Below, piece by piece: positions 17,741 to 26,049 of a DNA stretch of 64,000 nucleotides. This DNA comes from an uncultured Bryobacterales bacterium. Lineage in GTDB: Bacteria; Acidobacteriota; Terriglobia; Bryobacterales; UBA6623. A program made the translations under genes and the position numbers. The notes beneath the pieces were generated by a model. It did not search any database and had not been told where the DNA came from. It worked only from the letters and a program-made list of their open reading frames with translations. The DNA lies in assembly GCA_951813065.1 (NCBI GenBank), contig CATOTH010000008.1, positions 1 to 64,000 of the forward strand, in the 5' to 3' direction. Every line of letters begins with the position of its first letter. Positions within the stretch are counted from its first letter, which is position 1.

Positions 17741-17842
17741 CTAGTAGTAATCCGAGCAGTCCATGAAATACCCGCAACGGTCGCATCGGAGCTTGCATCC
17801 GCGCTCCGTCAATCGTTGTGAGCAATTCGGGCAGTCAAACAT
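17741..17842 (-). CDS. 33-residue zinc-ribbon microprotein
   Basis: A short frame with a good ribosome site (GGGAAGGTGCG before ATG) encodes MFDCPNCSQRLTERGCKLRC followed by DRCGYFMDCSDYY. Two C-x2-C pairs 15 residues apart form a classical zinc ribbon, with two extra cysteines. The conserved-looking aromatic and acidic C-terminus (CSDYY) suggests a complete protein and not a fragment. The frame is open upstream for 66 codons, but that part is low-complexity and overlaps the neighbouring gene. Function unknown; RNA- or protein-binding adaptors are typical for such ribbons. Confidence 0.6.
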   Translation of the reverse strand: MFDCPNCSQRLTERGCKLRCDRCGYFMDCSDYY

Positions 17843-17973
17843 CGCACCTTCCCGTCGGTCCTCTTGGGACAGTGTTTGGTCGACCGCGTCTCGTCGGTTT
17901 CCGCTCGATGAATCCGTACGTGATCCGCCAGCTGAGGGGGCGGACTCATCGGACTGTCTCTGATGCGATCCCT

Positions 17974-19389
17974 TCACACTCCGACTTGTCGAATCACTTC
18001 CAGCTTGTCGTCGCTGAGGTAAGCATATCGATTGACCCAATAGCCGTGGTCGCCCGCATCCCGTGCCACCTCAAGGCGTCTGCGAAAGTCATCGAGCGGC
18101 CCGTAGCCGTGGGCCAGCACGTAGACTGGCGTGTCTCCCGCTTCCCGCTGTGCCTGGCGAATCTTGCGAGCTTGCGCCAGTGGTCCGACCGGATGCGGCA
18201 CATCGGGCGGAGGATACGAGTAGGCCTCGACAGTGCCAAGGCCCCCGTCGTCGGCGATGTCGAGCCAGCGAACGAGTGCTTGGGCCAGCAAAGAACTCGA
18301 GAGGCTTGGATTGGCTTCAAGAATCTGGTCGCCGTAGAAGCGGAGGATCATCGGCCAATGCATCGTGTAGAGCTTGCAGCTTATTGCTGACGAATGCTGG
18401 GCGACACGCGCAAAGTCCATGCCAGACGCGATCGTCCATGGCGGAGGAAAAGCGTTTGGGAGCAGTTCCATGTCTCGTCCGCCGTTCTCATCCATGACGC
18501 GCCGAAACCCACCGATCATCTCGTCCACCAATGCGGCCTTGAACCGCAGCCACGCCGAAACGCCGGGGTAATCTGACATTAGCCGCAACAGGTGGAATCG
18601 TCCACCGTCGGAATCTCTCGCCCACGGCTCGAGGTCGGAGTCTGTGAGGCCGCCATGAAGCTTGGAGTAGAGTCCGCCTACATCACGCCTCATTCGTTCG
18701 AACGGGAACCCGAGCCGCTCTGCGGCTTTCTCGGCGTTGTAAGAGAAATCCAAGAACACCGAGTCCAGGAAGTAAGGCGGATACTCGGGCCAATCGATCC
18801 TGAGCCCGTCTAGGTTTGGATAGTTCTGGATCAGGTCGCGGATCAAGGCATGCTCGTAACCGAGGATCTGGGGGCTTGCCAAACTTCCGTTCTTGGCCAG
18901 GCGCTTCTCGGGAATCGATCCGTTGGGCAACCTAGCCCTGTCTTCTTCTACCGGTCCCCCGAACTGGACGCGGTAGCCGGGCGGAATCGCCGCCTGTACT
19001 TGGAAGTAGACTTTGATCCCGCGCTTCCGTGCTTCCGCGATGAAGTCGTTCAGCAGGTGCCCTTGGCTGCGGGTCAGGTCCGTGGCTTGCGAAGGTTGAT
19101 AACGCAATCCCGAATACAACGACATATCGGGCTCGAAGCTCGGAGCGGTCTTGACATAAACCTCTCGCTTGCCGAACAGCGGTCGGTCCAGCAGTCGGAC
19201 TGAACCAGCGTCGGCGTCTGCCGGCGGTTCCCGCTGGCCTGTTTGAGGATCCGCCTCCTCCATCAGGTAGGGTGACGTGGCGACAGCATTCGCTCCGATT
19301 CGGGTCAGATTCCCAAGTAGGCCCTCGATTCCTTCGCTCTGGATGTACTCGGGCAGAACCGTCACCCCGAGCAGCTTGTTCGCAGCCAT
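17974..19389 (-). CDS. TIM-barrel glycoside-hydrolase-like protein (471 aa)
   Basis: No signal peptide is evident from the chosen start (MAANKLLGVTVLPEY). The sequence alternates strands and helices in the manner of an (alpha/beta)8 barrel: LGNLTRIGANAVATSPYLM, HLLNDFIAEARKRGIKVYFQ, and LIQNYPNLDGLRIDWPEYPP. The last, with its DGLRIDW signature, resembles the acid-bearing strand of GH10- or GH13-like hypothetical glycosidases. A later DMELLPNAFPPPW could carry another active-site strand. It is probably a carbohydrate-active or related hydrolase. An alternative is a non-catalytic barrel of the putative-glycosidase (GHL) groups. It sits next to tRNA-Ala and no operon is visible. Confidence 0.55.
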   Translation of the reverse strand: MAANKLLGVTVLPEYIQSEGIEGLLGNLTRIGANAVATSPYLMEEADPQTGQREPPADADAGSVRLLDRPLFGKREVYVKTAPSFEPDMSLYSGLRYQPSQATDLTRSQGHLLNDFIAEARKRGIKVYFQVQAAIPPGYRVQFGGPVEEDRARLPNGSIPEKRLAKNGSLASPQILGYEHALIRDLIQNYPNLDGLRIDWPEYPPYFLDSVFLDFSYNAEKAAERLGFPFERMRRDVGGLYSKLHGGLTDSDLEPWARDSDGGRFHLLRLMSDYPGVSAWLRFKAALVDEMIGGFRRVMDENGGRDMELLPNAFPPPWTIASGMDFARVAQHSSAISCKLYTMHWPMILRFYGDQILEANPSLSSSLLAQALVRWLDIADDGGLGTVEAYSYPPPDVPHPVGPLAQARKIRQAQREAGDTPVYVLAHGYGPLDDFRRRLEVARDAGDHGYWVNRYAYLSDDKLEVIRQVGV

Positions 19390-19544
19390 CGAGCGTGCAG
19401 TATAGCAATCCTGTTGCTTGGTGGAATAGGGCGGTCCAGTGACCGGAAGCGGGCCTCTCGAGGGAGGCACTTGACGACGCCGTTAGTCCAGCCGTTAGAG
19501 TCGCGGACGTTACCTGCCATGTTATGCTGACAAGAGCCAACTGT

Positions 19545-19620
19545 GGGCCTGTGGCGCAGTTGGGAGCGCGCCTCCATGGCATGGAGGAGGTCGAGGGTTC
19601 GAATCCCTCCAGGTCCACCA
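19545..19620 (+). tRNA. tRNA-Ala (GGC anticodon)
   Basis: This 76-nt sequence folds as a cloverleaf. The acceptor GGGCCTG pairs with CAGGTCC (one G-T pair), followed by discriminator A and an encoded CCA. The anticodon stem CCTCC/GGAGG closes loop ATGGCAT, with GGC at positions 34-36, which reads GCC/GCU alanine codons. The T arm GAGGG-TTCGAAT-CCCTC is perfect. Sequences echoing its 3' end recur at 23095 and 27655, which suggests it is an integration hotspot. Confidence 0.95.
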
Positions 19621-20168
19621 CCATGATCTTGTAATTTATTGAATTTAATATACTTAGACAGGAATCCAGGAATCTGTTACTGCTAGAGATACCACTTTGA
19701 GATTTGATCAAATGCCAGTCTTTGCGGGGAAGAGCGCGCTTGCACCACTCGATTTCCGCGGACTTGGTGGCGAAAACACCCGCTATCTGGGCGACAAGCG
19801 GGTCCGTGTCTCCGTCCCACGTGGCCGGACCGAGGCATCACGGCTCACGCCCATAGCCTCGGCCCAGTGCGACCGCGCTCACGCCCCGAGGCGTGCCGAT
19901 CTTCGCCGGCTTTCAGGCGACCGTGCCGCCCGTGCCGTCGTCGAGCAGCACTAGACTGCTCGTGTGAACGACGCCGATCATCTGAGGCTAATCTCCCCCT
20001 CTCGATGCCGAACCACCTGTAGGCGTGGCGGAATGCCGCCACGTCGCCCGCCGCGTAGTTATCGCCGGGCGCCTTCTCTGCGTTTCTGTAGCCCCTTCCT
20101 CGATGCTGAACGCCCCCAGGAACTCGACCTGGGGACTGCCGCCGGGCTCGCGGGGCGCGCAGGCCCGC
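19621..20168 (+). other. Gene-free stretch downstream of tRNA-Ala
   Basis: About 550 bp with an AT-rich start (19622-19700) that differs sharply from the surrounding composition, then GC-rich DNA with only short unsupported frames. This is the usual look of the edge of integrated DNA beside a tRNA. Confidence 0.4.
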
Positions 20169-20498
20169 TCAAACAGCACTTCCTCGGAAAGGTGCTCGCG
20201 GCCGGTGGCCACGTGTTGAGGGTACCGCGAAACCCAAGGCTGCCAGCCCAAGACCTGGACCACAAGACGTGGGGGAGATGCAGGGGAGCCAGTCGCCTGC
20301 CGATGCCTCAAGAGCTTCCGCTGGTCGAAACAGGCCGGCACCCTCGATCAAACCCTCCAGCCGAGCCATGCGTTGCTCCACATGGCCAACACAGCCGTCC
20401 AGCGACCGCAGCCAGCTGACGATCCAAAGCGACACCGTCACCTGCACTCCGACCAGCGCCGCTTCCACCGCGATGATCCCGATCAGCTCCGCGCTCAC
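20169..20498 (-). CDS. Small membrane-anchored coiled-coil protein
   Basis: The N-terminus (ELIGIIAVEAALVGVQVTVS) is a single membrane helix. It is followed by a short amphipathic heptad region (VEQRMARLEGLIEGAGLF) typical of small anchored coiled-coil proteins found in several copies in some environmental genomes. The residues after about 65 are low-complexity and unlike the first part, so the real end may be near 20300 and the tail a read-through caused by a lost stop. Function unknown. Confidence 0.4.
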   Translation of the reverse strand: MSAELIGIIAVEAALVGVQVTVSLWIVSWLRSLDGCVGHVEQRMARLEGLIEGAGLFRPAEALEASAGDWLPCISPTSCGPGLGLAALGFAVPSTRGHRPRAPFRGSAV

Positions 20499-20533
20499 GC
20501 TGTCAGCCGAGCAGCGCGGGCGGCGGTGGCAAC

Positions 20534-20701
20534 CTAGCTGGCGAGGCGTTCCCGGCGGCCGAGTTGCTCAAGCCGGAGGCGGTGCTCCAGCGAGAGGGGC
20601 TTGCGGCGCACCTCCCGGCGCAGTTCGTCGAGTTCCTTCCGTTCCTCGGGGGAGATCGCCAGCTGGACGGGCTTGCGGCGCTCTGGCTCGGATTCGGCCA
20701 T
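20534..20701 (-). CDS. Small charged helical protein (55 aa), unknown
   Basis: A short protein, predicted almost entirely helical: AISPEERKELDELRREVRRK is strongly charged. The chosen ATG begins MAESEPERRK; another ATG lies 42 bp upstream. It reads like a regulator or antitoxin-type peptide, but no family is recognised and no partner overlaps it. Confidence 0.35.
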   Translation of the reverse strand: MAESEPERRKPVQLAISPEERKELDELRREVRRKPLSLEHRLRLEQLGRRERLAS

Positions 20702-21427
20702 CGTCCTGTCTAGCAAGTCCCGCGCAATCCGCACTTGTTGCAAGGGTTCGGGTCAGCTGAAGAGACGCAGCGCGGCGACCATTAGGTAAAGCCCTGCCAC
20801 GCCCCACACGATCATCGTTCGCATAATTTCGATTGGCGGGGGGATCCGGCTGTACACGGCGAAGCTGCCTATCGGAACTTCTCGGCCATGAATCACGGCC
20901 AAGCGGGCACGATTCGCCAGCTGAGCTATGCGGCCGCTCTGGGGAAAGGCGCGACTGTGCGGATCGGTTCCGCCGAGCCAACTGCTTTTCGGAAGCATGT
21001 CGATCCGGACCGCATGGCGCTCCTTGGGCTGACCGCGGCAAAGGGCCTTGCCAGACCGGTCTGGCGTGAATTCATCTACGCCGGTTGGGACAGGGATCTG
21101 CTGAGGGAGTTCTTCGAAGCCACGTTTGATCGCTTGGAAGCGACTCCGACCTTGCGGTTCTGGCGCTGACCCCGGGGGGTTCTGCGGAGCGGGACGGGCA
21201 AGCTCAATCTCTCGACGGCGAGCTGCGGGCCGCCCTAGCATCCCTGCCCGATAATTGCACTGTGTTGAGGCGCTGCTCTGCCCTTGCTGGCTCGGAGTGG
21301 CTTACCGGCGACGACGCCGGCAGGGTCTCGTTGGCGGGACGGGACCAATGTCAGTTGCATCTCATCAGGCTCGCGCGTGGCGCCATCGCTGGAACCGGCA
21401 CTGCCACAGTAGAATAGGGACACGGCC
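20702..21427 (-). other. Gene-poor stretch before the second MNT/HEPN locus
   Basis: A 23-codon minus-strand frame (20753-20824) encodes one hydrophobic helix (MIVWGVAGLYLMVAALRLF) and could be a membrane microprotein. A plus-strand frame (about 20960-21169) reads ARPVWREFIYAGWDRDLLRE and may be a gene fragment. Neither has decisive support. Confidence 0.3.
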
Positions 21428-21757
21428 ATGAACACTCGAGTCTCTGTAGACCGGGAGAAGCTGGCGGAGTTCTGCCGGACCAACGGGATCGCCAAGCTGT
21501 CTGTGTTCGGCTCGGCGCTACGGGACGACTTCCGGCCCGACAGCGATATCGACGTGCTGGTGGAGTTTTCTCCCGGCCGCATCCCGGGTCTGTTCGCTTA
21601 CTCAGCCATGGAGCTGAGCCTGCCGTCTCTGTTTGGCGGGCGAAGGGTGGATCTGAAGGTGGCGGAGGAACTGAGCCGCCATTTCCGCCAGTCGGTGCTG
21701 GACTCGGCCGAGGTGCAGTATGTCGAAGGACAGAACCCGGCTACTGGACATCCTTGA
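21428..21757 (+). CDS. mntA: MntA-like nucleotidyltransferase antitoxin (109 aa)
   Basis: Minimal nucleotidyltransferase with the intact motif FGSALRDDFRPDSDIDVLVEF. Both aspartates of S-D-I-D are present, unlike the copy at 6815. A third acidic site is in RRVDLKVAEE. Family knowledge: it modifies the HEPN toxin by nucleotide transfer and so neutralises it. It overlaps the HEPN gene by 38 bp, ensuring coupled translation. This is a complete, probably active toxin-antitoxin locus within the DNA downstream of tRNA-Ala. Confidence 0.88.
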   Translation: MNTRVSVDREKLAEFCRTNGIAKLSVFGSALRDDFRPDSDIDVLVEFSPGRIPGLFAYSAMELSLPSLFGGRRVDLKVAEELSRHFRQSVLDSAEVQYVEGQNPATGHP

Positions 21758-22079
21758 CTGGGCTCGGGCAGCCATGAAGGAGGCTGCCGGGCGCACTCGG
21801 GCGGATTTTGATACCGACGAGAATTTCTTCCTCGCCCAGGTCAAGCGGGTGGAGGTTGTTGGCGAGGCGGCTAGCCGGCTCACTCCAGACACTTGCAGAT
21901 TGATGCCCGAGGTGCCTTGGGCTGCTGTTTCCGCGACGCGGAACCGCCTGGTTCACGCCTATCATGAGATGAGCAGGGACATTGTCTGGACTGCGATCGA
22001 GATCGAATTCCCCAAGCTCGTCGAGTCTGTGGAGCGCTTCCTGCGAGGCGGTCGGGGGCAAGCCCTCCCGGACTGCTGA
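21720..22079 (+). CDS. hepT: HepT-like HEPN-domain RNase toxin (119 aa)
   Basis: All-helical HEPN (DUF86) protein with the catalytic motif ATRNRLVHAYHE (R-x4-H-x-Y) at about residue 72-83, upstream helix VKRVEVVGEAASRL, and downstream DIVWTAIEIEFPKLVESVER, all as in HepT. Expected to be an RNase held inactive by the overlapping nucleotidyltransferase. It aligns well with the broken copy at 6484-6825 in the same motifs, so the two loci are related members of one system type. Confidence 0.88.
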   Translation: MSKDRTRLLDILDWARAAMKEAAGRTRADFDTDENFFLAQVKRVEVVGEAASRLTPDTCRLMPEVPWAAVSATRNRLVHAYHEMSRDIVWTAIEIEFPKLVESVERFLRGGRGQALPDC

Positions 22080-22246
22080 GCGACGCACTCGCGGGGCTGG
22101 TGTCGCGGGGCTTGGACGGGAACCGGGCCGAGAGGCCGCCGGGCACCCCCTGAACCTGTCCGATAATTGCCTCTGCCGCCCGTTGTCCGCCTTGGATCGC
22201 ACGGGACGAGTTCGGGAGGGGCTGGCCCTTTCGTACAACGACGGGG

Positions 22247-23163
22247 ATGGCCGACGGACGGTGCACGAGCGCCCCACACGTGGAACGCTGTGGGGTTGCA
22301 GATCCAGGGCAAACACGGGTGCTCCCGTGCTTCAGGGTCTTGACCACGGCGCTCGCCCTGTGCGCCACGCTCGCGATGGATCTGCGAGGGCGGCACCTTC
22401 TTGAGATCGACGGCATCGAGTTGCGAGGGAACGCGCAGCTCATACTGTCCGGCGGTGGCACGTGCAACGTGCTCGAATCAGACACCAGCTACGAGGAGAA
22501 GAAGCAAAACCATGGTGCTCAGATGGACATGTGGCGCCTAGACTTCTCGGTTCACAATGGCTCGGGCCGATGGCTCGACCACCTGATCGCACGCTATGGG
22601 ATCGAATCGGAGTGGCCGGAATGTACGAACTGGGACGCACCGGAGGCAGTTGCCTTGCCGCAGAGCGTCGAGTGGGCCAACTCGACCGGCCACATCCAGG
22701 AGAGCGGCCGCAACGTGGTGGCACCGGGCCGGACGCAGACCGCGACGCATCTGTTCATTGTCCTGCGCGGCGACCGGCAGCCGCGCTTCTCGAACTGGTC
22801 GATGGACTTCGATTTCGTCGTCGCTCCGCCACCGCCGGGATTCGGCTCAGGGGGCGCAGCGCAGCAGACGGCGTCGGTGGCGACGCCTGAGCAGGAGACA
22901 TTTTCTGGCAATCGATCGTGGACAGCACCGACCCGGCAGATTTCGAGTCGTATCTCGAGCAGTTTCCCAACGGCGTGTTCCGGTCGCTCGCGCAGAACCG
23001 GCTGAGGGCTATTGCGAAGACCACTCAGACGGGTCCAGCCGGCACGGTGCCGGCTGCCGCGCGGGCCCGAGGCTGCGCGTGCTTTGCAGCCCCTCTCCAG
23101 GTCCACCATTTTTCAAACTGCAATCACCCCTTTGATTTCCTGCCAATTCTCACAAGTTCTTGA
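22247..23163 (+). pseudogene. Frameshifted protein with a caspase-associated type of C-terminal module
   Basis: The first frame reads LEIDGIELRGNAQLILSGGG and later VHNGSGRWLDHLIARYGIES and RFSNWSMDFDFV, a beta-rich module. At 22901-22904 the frame must shift by one base for the family-like ending FWQSIVDSTDPADFESYLEQ followed by FPNGVFRSLAQNRLRA, the repeat often found at the C-terminus of bacterial caspase-like proteins. The slip lies at a run of four T, where five would restore the frame. No caspase catalytic domain is upstream. It is a decayed gene, a sequencing slip, or less likely a recoded site. Confidence 0.5.
23095..23108 (+). repeat. 14-nt echo of the tRNA-Ala 3' end
   Basis: CTCCAGGTCCACCA is identical to the last 14 nt of tRNA-Ala at 19607-19620 and is followed by TTTTT. 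It sits at the end of the broken gene upstream. It could be an attachment-site scar of an element that entered at the tRNA. Confidence 0.45.
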
Positions 23164-23847
23164 AAATAGAGTATGTTCTTTGGACGGGTGCCCGTGCAGG
23201 TATTTTGCAGTAGTTTCCGCGATTGGGCTGCGGAACGTACGGGCACCTCTCAACCTGTCATGGACTTCCGCCTGCTCACAATGTCGGAACCCGCGTCGAG
23301 CGAGTCTGCGCAAGATCGGACTGGCTGGCGAAGCGTCGGCGGCTGATGGCCAAGTGGCTCTCAGCTTTAACGTGTGGGACGTGCGTTTAGCGCTGGCTTG
23401 ATCTGGCGACACGAGGAAGACTAAACTGATCAAGCATTGCTTCAGTGGTTACCCGATATGTCATATTCGCCAATGTTCGGCCGGATGTCGTCGCGAGATT
23501 CGGTGAGAAGCTCCTTGGTGGATCACGCTGGCCGGCGGCGATAGTCCGGCTCCCAAAGTTCCGGCCACGAAGGCTGGTTTCGACCAGTAGGTTTGATCGT
23601 TCAGGGGTCGGTTTGGCGATGCCGTCCACGAACCCTAGTCTGTGGCGAATCTTGAACGTTGGCGCTTCCATCGAGCGGTGTGCGCCGTGGCCGTAATGCC
23701 GCTGGTCTGCACCTGTGGCCTGTACACCGTGACAGTGCCTTACCCCTTGCTGTTGCACAAGCAAGCTGAATCCTGCTGCTCGAGGCCGCGGCATCGAGTG
23801 ATGCGCCTTTGCGCCGCGAATCGCTCGCGCACGAGACCGTGACGGCA
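23164..23847 (+). other. Gene-free stretch upstream of the SulP gene
   Basis: Nearly 700 bp without a supportable gene. A 9-bp inverted pair (GGTGCCCGT at 23187, ACGGGCACC at 23239) is present with a long spacer. No promoter could be assigned with confidence, although the sulP gene must be transcribed from here. Confidence 0.4.
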
Positions 23848-26049
23848 ATGTCCTCGCTCCGCAATTTCGTCTCGGAGCTACGCGCAGACATCTCGTCGGC
23901 GAAAGCCCTGCCAGCTCTTGTGGCCGGCTCGACCGCGGGCCTTGGTCTACTCGTCGCCCAGATCGCCTTCGGGACTTTCATATTCTCCGGGCCGCTGGCC
24001 CCTTATTCCTCCCAAGGCGTCGGCTTGGTCTTGTTCGGGAACTTCGCCGCCTGCTTCGTCATCGCTTCGGCAAGCGGCTTTCGCGGGGCGATTGCGGGGC
24101 TGTCTCCAGCCCTTGTGATCGTGATGGCACGAATCGGCTCCACGATGGATGCCGACGGCGATGCGCTATTCGTCACTACCGCGGGGGCGCTGATGATCAG
24201 CGCAGTCGCGACCGGCGTGTGTTTCTTGCTGATGGGGCGATACCGGCTCGCCAACCTGGTGCGCTTCGTCCCCTACCCGGTCGCGGGAGGGTTCGTGGCC
24301 GGAATCGGGGCAGCCGTGTGCCTGTCCGCCATGTCCCTGATGGGAGTGGATACGGACTGGCGTGCGATTCCGGCTCTTGTGGAATTTTCGGAACTCTGGA
24401 AATGGAGTCCGGGCGCTGCGTTCGGGATTGCCCTGTATCTCGCGATGAAGCGGTGGCGCCATCCTCTGATCCTGCCTGCCAGCGTCGCGGTTGCCGTCGG
24501 TGGATACCACCTCCTGCTCGACGCGCTTGGCATCTCCGGCGAAGAAGCAAGGGCGGCGGGTCTGCTACTGGAGAGCACCTCGGAAGGCAACCTGTGGCCG
24601 GCGCTGCAGCCCGCCGACCTCGTGAATGTGGACTTGAACGCAATGGCAGCGCAAGTCCCGGCTATGTTCATGATGATGGTGGTCGCGCTCATCGTCGTGA
24701 TCATGAACGTTGCTGGCCTCGAGATGGCGGCGAATCAAGATCTGGACTGGGATCGCGAGTTCAGGGCGACAGGGTTCGCGAGCGTGGCGGCCGGACTGGG
24801 TGGCGGCACGGTGGCGAGCATAATTGTCCCCGCTTCGCTACGCAGCAAGCTCTTCGGTGCCTCGACCCGCCTGACCGGTTTCGTGGCCGCCCTAGTCATC
24901 GCAGCTGCACTGTTCTTGGGCGACGGAATGCTGGAGTTGGTCCCGCTACCACTGGTAGGAGGGATTCTGTTATTTGCCGGGGCTGGGATGTTGGACCAAG
25001 GGCTCGTGAGAAGCCGCCACCGTCTTCCACGGTCCGAGTACGGCATCATTGTGCTGATCGTCGTCGTCATCAACACCTTCGGGCTGTTCGAGGGTGTTGG
25101 TGTCGGAATGCTGGCCATGCTCGTATTCTTCGCCGTGCGCTTGAGCCGCGTGGATCCGATCGAATCCCGTTTCACCGTCCGCGATCGCCGGAGCACGAAA
25201 GCCCGCCCCGTCCCGGACCAGGCCATCCTGCTGGAGGAGGGCGAGCGCGTGCAGGTCTACCGGTTGCGCGGCTACCTCTTCTTTGGCAGCGTCTCCCCTC
25301 TGGCCGACCATCTTCAAGAGTCCCTGACCGCTGCTTCGCGTCCGGCCTGCCTGATGCTGGACTTCGCCTCTGTCTCCGGCTTTGACTTCTCCGCGGTCAA
25401 CGTCCTTGCGAGGTTCTTGCAATCGGCGAATGCGGCTAAGGTGCATGTGGTCCTGAGCGCGGCGTCGGAACAGCTCAGGACTGGGTTGAACCGCACCCTT
25501 CCGCCTTCGGGACTTCCGCATGTGCTGCTTGAGCCGAACGCGGACCGCGCGTTGGAGCGCTGCGAGGAGATTGTCATCTCCGCGTGGAGGGCATCTGCGG
25601 GCAACGTGGACGAGCGGCGCACCTCGTTGCTGGAGCGGGCTGCCGAAGACCTTGAGCGCCATTTGGAGCGACAGATCCGTTTCGAGGATCTGATGGGCGA
25701 GCTCCGAAGCTGGTTGAGTCCGCGCCGCTACGCCCCTGGGGAAGCCCTCGCCGGGCCGGGTGCGTCGAGAGCAGGCCTGCAACTGCTGATATCCGGACGC
25801 GCTTCCGCCCATAAAGCCGCGGGCACGCGATTCCGGCAGTACAGTCCCGGCGATGCGATCTGGCCGGTTGACCCCTCGGACGAGAAAGCGCCCACGGTCA
25901 GTGCGGACGAGCCTTGCGAGACAATGGTGCTGACGCCGGCTGCCCGGACCTGGTTAGAGGAGCACGAGGAGGGGCTGGCGCTGAATCTGTATCGATACCT
26001 GCTGGCCGGACGTTTCGAAGCCGAGTTGAGAGCGTACACAAGAGAATGA
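23848..26049 (+). CDS. SulP-family anion transporter with STAS and degenerate cNMP-like domain (733 aa)
   Basis: Inner-membrane transporter of the SulP (SLC26) family. Ten or more hydrophobic helices (about residues 25-420) carry the family pattern VRFVPYPVAGGFVAGIG and LELVPLPLVGGILLFAG. A STAS domain follows (about 450-560, CLMLDFASVSGFDFSAVNVL), and then a C-terminal region (about 600-725) that looks like a cyclic-nucleotide-binding fold (RYAPGEALAGPGASRAGLQL). The substrate could be sulfate or another anion. Sulfate would fit the sulfatases, but that is inference. The stop overlaps the start of the next gene (ATGA). The start was chosen at the second ATG. Confidence 0.85.
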   Translation: MSSLRNFVSELRADISSAKALPALVAGSTAGLGLLVAQIAFGTFIFSGPLAPYSSQGVGLVLFGNFAACFVIASASGFRGAIAGLSPALVIVMARIGSTMDADGDALFVTTAGALMISAVATGVCFLLMGRYRLANLVRFVPYPVAGGFVAGIGAAVCLSAMSLMGVDTDWRAIPALVEFSELWKWSPGAAFGIALYLAMKRWRHPLILPASVAVAVGGYHLLLDALGISGEEARAAGLLLESTSEGNLWPALQPADLVNVDLNAMAAQVPAMFMMMVVALIVVIMNVAGLEMAANQDLDWDREFRATGFASVAAGLGGGTVASIIVPASLRSKLFGASTRLTGFVAALVIAAALFLGDGMLELVPLPLVGGILLFAGAGMLDQGLVRSRHRLPRSEYGIIVLIVVVINTFGLFEGVGVGMLAMLVFFAVRLSRVDPIESRFTVRDRRSTKARPVPDQAILLEEGERVQVYRLRGYLFFGSVSPLADHLQESLTAASRPACLMLDFASVSGFDFSAVNVLARFLQSANAAKVHVVLSAASEQLRTGLNRTLPPSGLPHVLLEPNADRALERCEEIVISAWRASAGNVDERRTSLLERAAEDLERHLERQIRFEDLMGELRSWLSPRRYAPGEALAGPGASRAGLQLLISGRASAHKAAGTRFRQYSPGDAIWPVDPSDEKAPTVSADEPCETMVLTPAARTWLEEHEEGLALNLYRYLLAGRFEAELRAYTRE

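Noticed and set aside
23187..23247. 9-bp inverted pair as a regulatory hairpin for sulP
   Set aside because: The spacer is 43 nt and it lies 600 bp upstream of the gene; a 9-bp pair at this distance is weak evidence.
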